Below, one piece after another: positions 34,876-48,200 of a stretch of DNA of 64,000 nt. The DNA comes from Maylandia zebra (taxonomy: Eukaryota > Chordata > Actinopteri > Cichliformes > Cichlidae). The stretch is from NCBI RefSeq assembly GCF_041146795.1, contig NC_135187.1:35783056-35847055 (forward strand). Direction: 5' to 3'. Every line of letters starts with the position of its first letter. Within the stretch, counting starts at the first letter, position 1. The position numbers and the translations under genes are program-made. The notes beneath the pieces were generated by a model. That model did not search any database. It had not been told where the DNA came from and saw only the letters and a program-made list of their open reading frames with translations.

Positions 34876-36222
34876 TAAAAAAGCACCGTTTTCATTCAAT
34901 ATAATTACACAGCAACATGTAAAACAGCCCGTCCATTCTTTTTTTAATAAAGCTTGTAGCGTACATTGTTAAACAGCCACGTTTACCAAATCAGTGTAAA
35001 AGGATGGAACAAGAGATAACTAGAGATAATGATGCATGGAGACCATTTTCAGGTTGCATTTATCAACATTTGCTTTTAAAAAAGTGCTTTTATTGAAAAT
35101 GTTATTTATTTGCAGGTCACTAGACTATTTTATTTACTCTGCATTGTCTAACAGGTACCTAAGAGGTAAACGTGCACTCTGTAGTTTGCTGTTACACCTG
35201 AGACTCATTAACATGTATATAAAATGACATTTGAAAAAGGTGGCTGCTGATGCTTCCCCCAGCTTCCTGGTAGATACACGGGTGGCATCAATTTTAAAAT
35301 CATCAAGTTACTGTCACAAGTGAAGTGACCTCAACCTCCCCCCTCCACGTCGCTGCGATTCAAACTACACTAGTTATACCGATCGTATAAACTCCTACGT
35401 CACTGTGTTCATATGCATGTCCATGCTGCCTGCCCACCTGCCAGGGTGACAAGCTCTCATCAGCCTTTTACAGCTGAGGGGTCAAAACTGTCACCTAAAT
35501 TAAACCCCCCCCCCCCTCAATTTCTTTGTGTAGATGAGCCATGTGTTATATCTGACAGAAGCTTTACATTTTAATTAAAAATAAGAAAACTGAAACATGG
35601 AAGCACAGTGGTTAAACACTGCTGCATCACACTGATGTCTGGAGCTCTTTGTGGAGCTGACATGTTCTACCTGTGCCTGCCTGGTTCTCTCTTCCACAGA
35701 CATGCACAGTAGGGTAAGACAGGCAGCTGGGACATGGGCCAGCATGCTGGTTATGCAGACTCAGGCTTCAGAGCAGGATATGTAACAGATCGGCTCCCCA
35801 GTTATCTCCATTGAACATAATACTTTTTTGGGGGAGGGGGTTATAAAGCATGGACACATATACACACTCACTCGCGCGCACACACACGTATATATTTAGA
35901 GACAGAGGAATTTGAACACCACGCACATTCAAATTTCAACACTGAAACCAAAAGTTTTAAAGCCATGCAGCATGTGCATATTAAATATTAGCATTAACGT
36001 AAAAACGTGGCAACATCAGCCAAAGCACATCAAACCAGGCTTATGCATCAGATATATAAAAACCCAACACCCACGTCAATGCAGAAAAACCTGTTCTAGC
36101 ATGTGTCGGATGTTTATTTCACCTCCTGTGATCAATGATCCTACTCAAATATCCAACTGGTATGATAGTATATTGCACTTAGTAAGCCATGCATCATCAG
36201 CAGTCCAAAGAATACAAAGGGA

Positions 36223-39200
36223 TTAGTTGGGCAGCGGTCTGTTACAGGCATCTGGCTGCCACATCCGCAGGTCCACCAGAATCTGGTTCAGCTTCTTCAT
36301 CCACAGATTTCTCTCCTCCTTGGTGTCAGCACTCAGCCAATTTCTGCACAGGAAAACAAGCAGAGTATGTTGACTGTCATCAAGCCACTCTTCAGGAGTA
36401 AGTACCTGTCCATATGGTGGAAACGTACCTAGTGACACACGTGGTGTTCTGGCACTGGCTGACAAGCGTTTCTCTGTCATCGTCTCTCCGTGGTCTGATG
36501 GTGATGAGCTCAAACGTGTTGGGTCGGGCACAGAACTCTCTGCTGGCTGGCTCCACTGCCTTACTTGTGCAGTTGGACAGATTGATGCGACCAATGGGAT
36601 TCTACGAGATGTAGAACAACCCTGTTCAGTCTTTGCTTACATTTTATTCTTAAAGCTTTAAACTTTGGCACCGTCTATTTAATGTTTTTCAGTTGTTACT
36701 GCAGGTTTAGAGCAGTCACATATTAGTCAGCACGTGAATGTAGAGTAACAGACAAAGTTGCTTGCTGGCTCGCAGCATTGTTACCTTTCTCTTTTCGTCG
36801 TCTGGGTAAGTCCAGTAGGAGATGCAGTATCCTGACAGGACGCACCATCGTCTGTGCCAAGCTCCAAACCCACTAACATCTTCAAACATCGTCTGTGGTA
36901 AGAAAAAACAAAGACAGATGATTAGACTTCAAGAATAGTTGTAGCAGCAGCACATTAAGGCCAGCATCAGCCTCATGAGCCATACTCACCAGGAAGCCCC
37001 TTTCCTCCACCTTTGAGCCCACTTCACAGTGCATCTTAAGGTAGATGTGGCCCTCCAAAGGGCACAGGAATGGCACCTATGACCCAGAGCAGGCAGACTG
37101 AATGGAAGGCTAACACTTCATACAGCACTATGCAAAAGTCATGAGCCACTGCACATTTCTTTATATTTTACTGGGAAAATAAGAAATGACAATCATTCGA
37201 TTTCAGTACATGTGGGAGAAAAACAGTGGTGCAGTCTACAGGTGAATATGGACATGGAAACACTGTGTGTGTGTGTCATGGTTACATACATAGGCTGACA
37301 TAATTACTGAGTTTACAGATGCATGAGGATGTTACTGCCATGGATGTAACAGTGTGAATGGAGACAGATATACATGGACTATGAACTCGGGGCTTTCATA
37401 CCTTCTCCAAAGGAAACTGGGTCTTCCCAATTGAAGCCAGGGTGAGCTTGTATGCTCCAATCAGAGCAAAGTTACTGGTGCGAACCGCATTGGGGCCTCC
37501 AGGACTGGCCACAACTGCAACAACATACATTATGCTTAATAATGACAAGTGACACAGGGGCAAAGTACTGAACACATGAAAAAAGGAAGGTGCAAAAAGG
37601 CATGGACACACCCCCAGACATCTGTCAGTAATTACAAACCCTGCTACTGGGTGCAAATGCGTCTCAGCTGGTTCCTATAAAAAGGTGCCTCATTACTGAC
37701 ATCTAGTGAGAATTTCATGTCAAAAGAATCTTTAGAAATATATTGACTTGAAAACACTGGTGATGTGTACCCACTCTGGCTCCATCTGGCTCATTTGTTT
37801 TTTTCAGACATGCATTATAGCTAAACATCTGTATTTGGTTTTGCTCAGATACAACTTTCCACACAAAAGCTGTCACACTGTGACTAAAGACGTCACCTGG
37901 AAGAGTATTGAAATGTTTCTCCTGTTTAAAACGGCCCAAATGAACAGAATCCACAGTGTGAGAACAACAGATCACTGATTCATCCAGTACGTTTATTTGA
38001 CCTAATAAAGCTCATTTCTCCTTGAAGCTTATATTGAGACCATCACTCTGTATCTTTTACACTTTGTTACATAATAGTCTTCACAGCACAGTTTGTATAA
38101 ACCTTAGTGTCACATACCTGGTGTCTGTGTCGTCTTCTGCAGGAGAAGAATAAATTAATTAACATGTGGAAAAAAGGAGCTTTTTTCTCATTTTTCCTTT
38201 AAAGTTTTAGTTTTTTTTAAATACTTACAGTGATGGCAAGGAACTTCTTTGGAGTGATAGCCTAGGAAGATGAAGAAATATTACATTTGTTTTAAAGAGT
38301 AAAGTGAGAACAGCCACACACTCTAAAAGCATATCCCAACAGCAAACAACAAACGTAAAATAAAACAGGAATTACCTTCGACTTGTTGGTTTTCTTCTTC
38401 TTGTCACTGCAGATTTCCCGTTTCTGCACCTGAAAGGGAACAGCACTGTGCACCATCAGTAACACTGCAAAACAGAAACTTACAGAAGACTATGAACAGA
38501 CGGTGTCACAGAAATACAGCGTTAGTACTTGCAGAACGAGGACACGTACCAGACAGTATACTTCTACACTGATGTCAAAGCCACTGTCAACGTCAGATCT
38601 GAAAGTCAAAGATTCTCCTCAGCAATCAGTAAATAAATTGATTATGTTTAGTTAATAGTGTTTAACAACAGAGGCGACGTGCTGAAATGATGAGTGACCA
38701 CAGCGGTGTGACTGAAGGCCAACAGTGCCTCCACTAACTGCTTCTGACTCACATAGTGAACTTGGTGGGGAAGGTGAGGGTGTCGCCACTCAGGCCACGG
38801 TGTGTCGTGGCTAAAGGCGTGGCCACAATGTTCTCTGCTCCCGCCCTGATCATGATGAAAAATGAATGTTTGGTAGACTCTGAAATAATGGAAACAAACA
38901 GCATGACAACATTAGTGTGAAATTGTGGGATTTCACTCTGACTGAAGATTCTTAAAACTGACAAATAACAGTTTAATAAAAGCACTCATTTGAGATGTGG
39001 TCTAATGGAGAACATGGAGAACTGTAGAGTTATGGATCGTGTACCTGGTTTATTGGCAGTGGAACAGACAAAGTCTGCCTTGAGAGGCAGGCGTAGCTCC
39101 TGCAGGGTGATGCAGCCTTTGGAGGCCATTGGCTGCGGGGCTGCAGGCCCCTCTTTCCTTCCTCCTGGATTTCCTTTCAGCTGGTCCAGCTCCACCTTCA

Positions 39201-42200
39201 GTGCTTCTCTCTTTTCGCCTGAGGCCATCAAACGTAAACAAAGTCATATCTTTGGGCCAAACCATGTCCCTCGTTAATCTTCTAAACACCGACATGTGGA
39301 ACTCTAACATCGACACAGGGTAGGTCTGTGCAATGCTTTCACATTTTATACAGGAAACTAAATATTAGCACTATGTGTATTTTTATTTGTGTTCCTTTAC
39401 TCAAGACTCTGTGATCGTGCTATGTGAACAACCTTGAGCTGACTAAGGAAACAGAGATGTGCTTACTTGCCACCAGCAGCAGCCTCTCTGCCTCAGCCTC
39501 CACCTGCGAGCCTTTCCCGTGTTCTTCATCTGTGCAGCAGTTGAGTGCCTGGCTGGCTTGATAGATAACCGTCTGCTGCAGGTTGATTTCATTTGTCAGA
39601 ATCTACACAAAAGGTAGATTTGTGTGTAAGATCAGACTGTAGTTTATTACCAGTTGAAATCCTATATGGAACAAGTTTAATGTAAACCTTTATCTTCTGT
39701 TTGACACTGAACAGGCTGGATGCTCGGGGCTCCTCGGCTCTCTTAGAAACGTCTTCTTTTCTCACAATAACCTGCTTCACACTGGGCCTCTCGGTGTTCT
39801 TCACCCTGGTTGACCTGTATGCATCGATACTTGCACACAGCAACAAACATTCAGTGAGACGGTGAAAACAGACGGCTCTGAAGCATCTCAGCACTGCACG
39901 GAGGAAACACTTACCTGTAGGGAAGCTTGTGGTCCTCACTTGAGACACTTGCACCATCTCCATCTGAGGAGGTCTGGAAGCTTTTGGCTATGGCGACATC
40001 GTCGGGAGTTGTGCTCTTCATAATGAAAGAGTTGGCTGGAGTGGATGTCTGCACAAGTCATGAAGAAAATATTATCACTGAACAATTACCGCTGCATTTC
40101 CATGGACGAGGACTCGTCGGTGCTCACCATCATTCTTTTTTCTGGACTGTTTACCACAGCGGCCACAGTCTCTGCCAGTGGAGTGAGGAGGGACATCGAG
40201 GAGATGTTTAAAGCATCTTCCTCATCACCGCTGGGATCTTCACTCTGTTCTAGATCTCCAAACAGCTCGTTGATGACGGTAGAATTGACAGACTGATCCA
40301 CGTTTTCTTCTCTTTTCTCCTCTGGGGTCTCTTCAGTCAACTTATCTGTAGTGTGAACAGCCACTTTCAGGGGGCTGGAGGTCAACACTGGAGGGGAGCT
40401 CAGCTGACGACCTGCTGTTTATTTAAACCCATGTTAGAAGTCTTGAGATTGTCATCAGGAAGTATGGTTTGTTTTGTTGTGTAGAGCTGTACCAACATCC
40501 TAAACTCAAAATCTGAAATTAAACTGAATCACTGCTGAGGGTCCAACAGAACCACCGATGGTGACAAAACACACAGCAGTCATTGCACTGTGACTAAAAA
40601 CAATATGCCATATTATAATCTGCCCGACACCAGATAACTGATAGCTTCACTTTACCAGTAGTCCGAGTACTCGGGCTCTGTTCGGGACTGTCATGCAATA
40701 CCTGAAGGAGCGCACTCGCCGCCTGCGTCAGATTTCTTACATGGTGCAGGGAATTCATCCGGCGGCTCAGATGAGATCACTTCTCTCTCAACAGGCTTTA
40801 CGACCTCTTCCTGAAAAGTACATCATTTGAAAAATCCACTGGGGTGAATGCTGGGAGACTTTATTTACTCTGCGTGTGCCTGATGCTTCCTGTCCAACCT
40901 TAGTGTCCGCTCCTCCTTCTTTGTCCTTCCACATTTTGCTCCTCTGCTGGAAGCGACTGCAAATTTGAGCCAGCTCACTCTCACGCTCCTGAAACGAGCA
41001 GGCTTGATATTAGAATGTGCCATTCTGCTATTCGGATAAGGGCGAAAAACATAACTGCAGCACCAAGAATGACATCAACCTACCAGTTTCTGCCTCATAG
41101 TGATGTCAGCGGTGGTTGTGTTTGTAGCCTGGGCAGCTCTGAGTCTCTCCTGTACCGACCTGGTGTTTGGACTCACAGAGGCAGCGCTGGTCTGTACTCC
41201 GACTCGAGCAGGTGAGCTCTGGTTGATGCGCTCCCGCAAAGATTTCACTCCTATTTGAGATGGTAAAAATCACTCTAACTTGTGGAGGATAGAATCAACT
41301 AATGGGTCTGTGTCAACACTGATTTGAGCAGACAATTAAATGACAATGTAGGAAGGTGCCCCTGGTACACAAGTGAATAGAATCGGCTGATGTGCTAAGA
41401 AACTGGCCATATCAAAACATGCAGACACTGCCACTGAGCAATTTTCATCATAACCAGCTTTCCAGTCCAACTCACCAAAAGCTCCTGTAGTAACCTTTTC
41501 CCTCGAGGCTGGAAGGTCAGATGAGCTGGGCTTGGCGCAAAGCTCCAGCTTCTGGGGACTGCAGGAGACATTTGGGCCTTTGGACAGGGCCTGATGTTTT
41601 TGGGGACTTTGAAGCGCTGACATGGAGGAGCTGGCCTTCTGCTGACTAGATAAGAGGGCCGGTTCCTCAACCGAGGTCTTCTGATGAATAGAGGACACTG
41701 TCGCGCCCTGGTTGGAGCACTTCTGAGGACTGGATACCAAGTCGGCTTTTTGAAGGCTTGGAGAAAACGCAGCCTGCTGAAAAATAAACAGATGGAAAGC
41801 CAGTTTATTTATACAGGAGATATATTTCTAGTGACCCAGGAAACCTTGCAGGAAAAGCTAAAATTTGAATAGTGAAGCGATTATGCACAAGATAAAAAAT
41901 GAATACCTGCTTGGAGATGCCCGTGCACTTGCTCCTCACGGTTGAACTGGTCACCGAAACGCTGGGTTTAGTGCTGGAAGCCGCAGCACCTCTGACTGTA
42001 AATCTGGGACTAGACGAAGCAGCGAGCGTCTCCTTTGCTTTCTCTTTGGGGGTTTTAGCATGGCTGAGATCATCCTCCCAGGAACCAATGGTTGCAGCCA
42101 GGTTGGCCAGTCTGCCTCTCCTCCCAAGGGAAATTTCTGAGGAGACAGAGGGACTGGCAGCTGGTTGGGCATCAAACGGTCTCTTTATCGTGGATACAGG

Positions 42201-45015
42201 AATACAGTCTGAAGGTACATCACAAGCATCTGAAAAGGGAGAAACTATTTCACTTTTACACGTTTATTCACACGTAAAAAACAGACGTTATCTGGAATTT
42301 CAGGATTAGAGCTCATCTGAGGACGAAGATGGAACATCTGTTTTTCTGAATGCTTCTTGGTGTCATAAACTGTAACTGTAACCAAAAGAATCACGTATAA
42401 GAGAGCCAACAGTGTGTTATATAGTTCTACATTACATATAAGAGAGATTTCTTTAAAATAGACAGCATCAGAAAGCATTTCAACCTCCTGTTGTCTGCTT
42501 GTAGAAGTGGGAATCACCAGACAACACAATACCTGACCTATGATACGATATTACTGCCATTATCGCATTTTTAAAACTAGATTACACACAGTCACTAAAA
42601 CCTGCCATAAGACCGACTCACTGTACCATCAGTCTGACACTCAGCACGATCTGTTTCTGAAACTACAGCAACTGTGAGAAATGATCAAAAATCCCACATC
42701 TGGGACTTTCTACATAGACAGAAATTCACACACATTTCTTGGTTGAGCCGATTTCATGTAGATTCCCTCAGCTGTTATCTCAGGATGGAGATCTTTTGTC
42801 TCAGACTAATTTTTATTTATTTCTGATCATTTTGTCCCCCCCCCCCCCCCCCCCCCTCCTGAAGTCTTGTTAATAACTTCCTGTAAATTTAAACTCATTC
42901 TATGTAAATTAAACAGCAGGAAACTGTTACCGTCAGTGTTCCAGCACTTCCTCTGCTCTGCCAGGTTTTTTAAGCGTGATTTCATGCCAGCAGCAGATGG
43001 AGCTGGATCCTCTGTGTTACTCTGAGGAGCTGGATTGGCGGCTCCTATCTGTGCTTCTGTTCTGCTTGGAGGAACAAGAGCAGTGCAGACAGCCACCTTG
43101 TCGGGTTCTGGGCGTTCCGCTTTCAGCTGCACTGCCTGAGACTGCAGAACAGGCTTTCCTGAAGTCTTCTCCGAGGAGGAGAAAGGCCGGATGCTGGCTG
43201 GACCCACCGGGGGCTTTTTGTCTGTGGGAGGATCTGAGAGAAGAGGAGCTTGTGGCATCACCGGCTCCTGGTTCTCTTCATCAGCTGCAGGTTGGACATT
43301 TTCTCCAGAGCACTTGCGCTTCGAGGGAGATGGCTTTGTGGACGTCTGGGGCACTGAAAACAATAAAGAGATTTAAGCAAACACAAGACAGCTGCAGCTC
43401 AGAGGTTAAAGTGCCAAAACACTAAAGGGGCTCATACCTTTATCAATAAGAGACTCGCTGATCACAATGTTTGTGTCAGTCAGTGGCTCTCGAGGCCTTT
43501 TCACCACCTGTCTGTTCGCTGCATTGGTTCTTTCTGCGAGTTTCTTCTGGAGGTTCTCTCTGCGAGCTCGAGTTCGCTCCAACAGTTTCTAGTTTGGTAG
43601 AGTTGGGTTGTTAATAAAACATCACCTCTGTAGTGTTCAACTGCTTTAGTGAAACAGAGTCAAGCTAAATTACAAACTAAAGCCAGGTGCACAGAGGGAT
43701 TTATGGCAACGCTGCTGCATCTAAAGGGATGATGCCGCTCACAGATACAGTTTCTGCATCAAAGATCATTTACAAGTGTTTACACCTCATATAAACGGTT
43801 TAATAGTCTCCTATAGCTTTGGGCTCTCACTGTTCTCTTTGACTACTGTTACAAATATTTCCCTCACTGTCAGATTCTAATGTTTCTTAGTTTTAGCTGT
43901 CAGAGCTGATAACTCCTGAAACATGTGAACGCATCCAAAGAAACACGAAGTAACCAAAGATAATAAGAACGTGTTTGCTTTCCCTCGTGTTTCTAACACT
44001 GCGCTTACATTTCTCCTGTTTGTTTCATTCTGCTGTCTTACTATTCATATTTTAATTGCTGCATATTTAACGGGAATGCACCCATAACCTCGTTGTCCAT
44101 GAACAATTGCACTAAAGGCCTAATTCTATTCTGCTGTGCAAGTCCCGACACGTACGACACCCTACATCAGCTCTGCAGGCGCTGACGAAAAGCATTGCTG
44201 AAGAATGACGCACGCTCCTGTACGCCTGCGGTTTAAACTCTAATGACATCAGACCTGATTCATGTCGGTTAGTTAGCTGGCAGCACCGACATGAGTGAAA
44301 ATAACAGAAAAGAAAGAAACTGACGCCCAACAGGTCCGACTGCTGGACGCAGCTACGGACACTCAGCGAGTTTAACGACTGGGGCGTTGTTTGACCTCCT
44401 AAGACCCGAACTCTTCCACGGCAGCATTTTTAATTTCACTTTGATATTTGGTCACATTGGGGCCCGATGAATGTAAAAACAAAGAATTACCAGGTTTTTT
44501 AACCTTATTTTTGTTTTTAAGAAAAATGAGAGCCACATGAGGATATTCGTTTAAAGTTTTGATAGAACAGTAGCATATAATGTCCTCGTAAGTGGACATC
44601 AGGCCCTTGTAGCGCAAAATTGAGTATTTTGGTCTAAATAACCCAAAATGTGATGTCCACATATGTGGACGCTAGAAGGTTAAGGAGCGCTTAAATATAA
44701 CGATCATTCAGGAGCGAAATACTTGTTAACTTGTTCCAGCCACATACATACTGACATTAAAATGAGATACTTTTGTGGCTCATGTAGTCGTTTTGACCAA
44801 AGAAACACGTGACATGTTTTCTTCAGCCGTGTTAAAAACGTCAACGTCTAAAGCTAATAACAAACAAGCTAATGCCCCGTGCTCTCTGAGCACTACCATT
44901 ATAACATTTGGTTTCTACGTTAGCTGTGCACTATCCAGTCACTTTAACGCAGCTTCTTCCGTTGTTGGCTGATTAGTAAAGTTTTTCTGTGACTCACCTC
45001 AGTAAACGGATCCAT
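36223..45015 (-). CDS. anln: Anillin, complete gene model with 23 coding exons
   Basis: Scaffold of the cytokinetic ring, linking actin, myosin II, septins, RhoA and membrane. Coding exons in order: 44998-45015, 43438-43588, 42931-43353, 41907-42229, 41476-41776, 41084-41250, 40899-40988, 40741-40810, 40128-40411, 39915-40048, 39688-39829, 39467-39602, 39045-39218, 38753-38879, 38550-38598, 38376-38429, 38229-38261, 38118-38136, 37402-37514, 36990-37076, 36785-36892, 36429-36601, 36223-36343. All phases agree, giving 1,098 residues (human about 1,120). The N-terminus is [36 protein letters not shown] marks the actin-binding region. The anillin-homology (Rho-binding/C2) part runs from SIDAYRS and includes [14 protein letters not shown]. 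The PH domain starts near [20 protein letters not shown] and ends [18 protein letters not shown]. The gene is downstream of and parallel to eepd1, as in human. Confidence 0.95.
38118..38136 (-). other. anln: 19-nt microexon of anln
   Basis: On the minus strand it runs from acceptor cctgcag to donor gtatgtg and encodes KTTQTP plus one base. Both flanking exons need exactly this phase, which supports it. It lies just after a 33-nt exon (38229-38261) in a linker of the anillin-homology region. Confidence 0.7.
42836..42856. repeat. 21-base C homopolymer in anln intron 3
   Basis: An uninterrupted run of C on the plus strand, giving G21 in the anln transcript about 75 bases after the exon 3 donor. 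The Gly-rich end of the overlapping frame is an artefact of this run. Confidence 0.95.
44390..44690. repeat. Possible short DNA transposon in anln intron 1
   Basis: The block from gacctcctaagacccga to gtggacgctagaaggttaag has the feel of a multicopy fish element and contains self-complementary tccacatatgtgga. Terminal repeats are weak, so the call is tentative. Confidence 0.3.
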
Positions 45016-45104
45016 TCTGGTTACTTTCTAACAACTCGACTGCAGTTTGAAGTAAAACTACTACAACTGCGCGACTCCAGCTTCTCTCTTTGTACCAAAC
45101 AGCT

Positions 45105-45185
45105 TCTGTTCAAATTTGAATTTCGGCGCTGTGACTACTGCGCAGACTCCACATCTTCAACGGACCACTTAGAGCCAATCAAAAT
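45105..45185 (-). promoter_or_regulatory. anln: anln core promoter with CHR, E2F-like and CCAAT elements
   Basis: About 95 bases before the anln ATG lies the palindrome ttcaaatttgaa (45109-45120), which contains a cell-cycle homology region (CHR, TTTGAA) in both orientations. Next to it is tttcggcgc (45121-45129), an E2F/CDE-like site, and a CCAAT box is at 45175-45179 (ATTGG in the anln direction), about 55 bases upstream. This is the classic layout of G2/M genes bound by MuvB/DREAM and NF-Y (family knowledge), and it fits the mitotic role of anillin. Confidence 0.6.
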
Positions 45186-45239
45186 CACCGAGAGGGGTCG
45201 TGACCGGTGTTGTGCCAAAGAATGACTTCCGGTGTTTCG

Positions 45240-48200
45240 GTGTGTTTTTTATGTTTGCTCAGATTACAAAATAATCTGCAGTCAGCAGGGTTTACGAAGG
45301 TGTTACATATAAAATAAAGAAATGGCCTGTTTTGCGGGTATCTTTACGACTCGGCGTTATTTTACATACTGTGTTCTACATTATATTTGATTCAGCCTTT
45401 TTGACCACTTAAAATATTCTGAAATTATTGTTATGTTAATTTTTGTTTTATGTCTTTGCAATTTTTGCTGCCCTCTTGGTCCGATCTCTTTTGGAAAATA
45501 AATCTTTTCATGTCAATGAGTTGAATGTAAATATATACATTCATTAATAACATAAAAGTTGCTTTGCAAAAAAAAAAACTGATTGCAGTTTCTACCTGTG
45601 ACAAAAATATTGTTTCTGGCTTTAAACATTTGTAATTTACGATCGTTTAAATGTCGCCAATCAAAATTTTGGAAAATGTCGGAAATTGCTTTTTTGGCAG
45701 GAATTACAATCCTGTCTAAGTTTTCGCAAGAGGAAAAAACAAAAACATAATTCATGCCAACCCGGTACATTGGAAGTCGGCACTACAGAGTCATGCATTC
45801 TTGTATCATGTATCACCAGCAGCACAGCTTCGTTGTTGGATTCAAAACCCGCTGCAGCACATTCATGGACGGAGCCCGCTCAGTGCTTTGGCTGCGGCCA
45901 GGGCTGGACTGGGACATAAATGGGCATTTTGACTAGAGACCGGCCCACCAGGTATTTATAGGAAAAGCCATAAAGCCTTTGAATGAAAACAAACGCTGCT
46001 GTGACAGTGATGTACAGTCTTGTTGGTATATGTATGATTTCTATACATTTTACATCAGATAAAAACTTTGGTTGTAAGATTCAGATAATTATTTAATAAA
46101 AGCGAGAAATTTTAAATGAGAATCAGAAAGAAAAGTATTTCTTTGTGCCCCGCCCCTGCACAGTTACCAGCTGTCAGCTACTTAGAAAAGGATCCTGGTG
46201 TTATTTGTCTCTCAGAAACAGTTCATAACTTCAACTCATTCATGTCACCTAAAAGGTAAACCTGTTTCTCCATCACAGCTCTGATGATCCAGTAAGGACA
46301 TCTCCTGGTTTCATCTTCATGTTTCCCTCTCACCACACATCCAAACCGACATCATGACCAGCAGCTTTACAGCTGTGGCTCCAGCAAACATCAGCTGATA
46401 CTAGAAATTAATATTAAATCAATTCTAACAACAGCTGATCAAGCTTAAACGTGCTGCTGTTGTTTAGCGCGACATCCGCTGGTTTCCTCTTTCGGCACAA
46501 AGTGGGAGATAAACAAACAAGAGAGCCAATCAGCTGATCACTGATCAGTTTCATGATTGAAGCAGCAACAGGAGAGAGAGGGGGAGAATGAGAGAAGAAG
46601 AGGCAGCTGTGCAGCAAAGACAAAGAATAAATCCAGCTTTGTGTGTTTTTCCATTCTAGCTGAATGAAACTGTTTTCAGCTCAATACCAAACGTGTAATA
46701 TTTTCTCTGAATGCGGGACGATTCCGTTTTTACAGGACGGTTGGCAACTTTACTAACTAACCCTATGAATAAAATTAAGTTCACAGTCAGTAACATCACA
46801 GCACCACCCAGCTGTATAGAAACTCCGTCATGCTAGTACGCAGTACGAGTTATTGAAACTGACGGTAAAAAGTCAGCACAACGAAAATAATCTCCACCTA
46901 AACTTGTTTTATATCTGACCCAGACAGACTGCAGGTCATCACTTCTTACCTGAAGTTCAGTTCACCTGACACTCGGACCTGCTTCTCCTGCCTCCACTTT
47001 CCCTCATTTTTTAGTTTTAGTTTTTGAAAAAGTTTGACAGACTGTAAATGTGAAAAACAAAATGCAGCATTAGACCCTGATTCGGGCGGTGAGGTGAAGC
47101 AACATGAAGCTTCCAGTTTGTCTGGGCTGTGTCTGCAGTGACTGATCTAAAGAACACCAAAAGTCATGAAACTCTGGAGATGTAGGATCTTACTCAATGA
47201 TCTCTATTATTTTGGACAGATAGTTTAATCTTGATTATTTAACAATGTTATGAGGTTCAACACTTTGGATTCAGTCAACTTGTGTTTCTGTTTTTTTTTT
47301 AAACAAGAAAATATGTAATGATATTGAGATATAAAAATTAAAGAAATAAATGTTAAAATAGACATAGAGGAGGATATATGACATGGAGTTATGATGGGTT
47401 TAAACGTCACACCCATTTCCATTACAGGTCACTACTGGTCCCTGTGATGGGGACCAGAGGTTGCATTCCAGGGTTTATTTTAAAAGCTAGATTAAAAGGA
47501 ACACATTTATGATTTGGGAATTCTTTATTAAGTTTAGTGAGTTTGACATTTTTTTGTAGTGACAGCGTCTGGAAGATGAAGAAACACGATACCAAAACGT
47601 CGGTGAGTGTATCAAGCTGTAGAAATCTGCGGTCCCTGAGCACAGCTAGCCACACCCGTTATCGGTGCGTGTATTGCTTTAAGAAACATTATGTGACGTG
47701 TACAGCAGCAGTGTCCTATCACCGTGCGGTGCCTATTTTCCCGATCCGGTTTCCACTTTTGCGCAGTTGTAGTGTGAGTTACGTCCCAATGCTTTGCTCG
47801 TGGACTCATTTCTTTATGTTCACACGAATGAACACGATTTTATTTGCAGACATGTGTGTAAACCTCCTCCTCCTCACACACAAGTGCGATCACTCCCACT
47901 GGGACAAGCACAAACAAAACTTTCATTTTTATTTTACGCTTTTCACTTATACTTCATTACAAAATATTCTTCTTTCCAAGCTCCTTAGACCCTTACCAAA
48001 CATATATTAGATATACTGTTATGCCAAATTAATTGGAATACATACACTTCACCTTGTATTTCATCAGTTGGTTATAATCAGGATCATTTGGTCTCCTGGT
48101 CTCCTGGTATCAGAATCATGGGACAAATTCTTTCTCCAGGTTGCCTGCAGTAACTTTTTTAATCCAGCAGCTCTCACTACTGAGCAGCACATTAATCACT

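Larger units (their letters stand above)
27482..36222. other. Tail-to-tail intergenic region between arl4a and anln
   Basis: The region holds the arl4a 3'UTR (a candidate aataaa lies near 29083), three relics of one Tc1-like family, two hairpins near 34 kb and dispersed repeat fragments at 32060-32220, 33780-33837 and 35600-35700. I found no convincing exon on either strand. The frames of 60-100 codons have no family features. Confidence 0.6.

Noticed and set aside
42976..43425. 149-codon plus-strand frame
   Set aside because: It is antisense to anln exon 3.
47537..48010. 157-codon plus-strand frame between anln and eepd1
   Set aside because: There is no recognisable domain, splice context or homology. 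KIAA0895 was expected here from human synteny but does not match.
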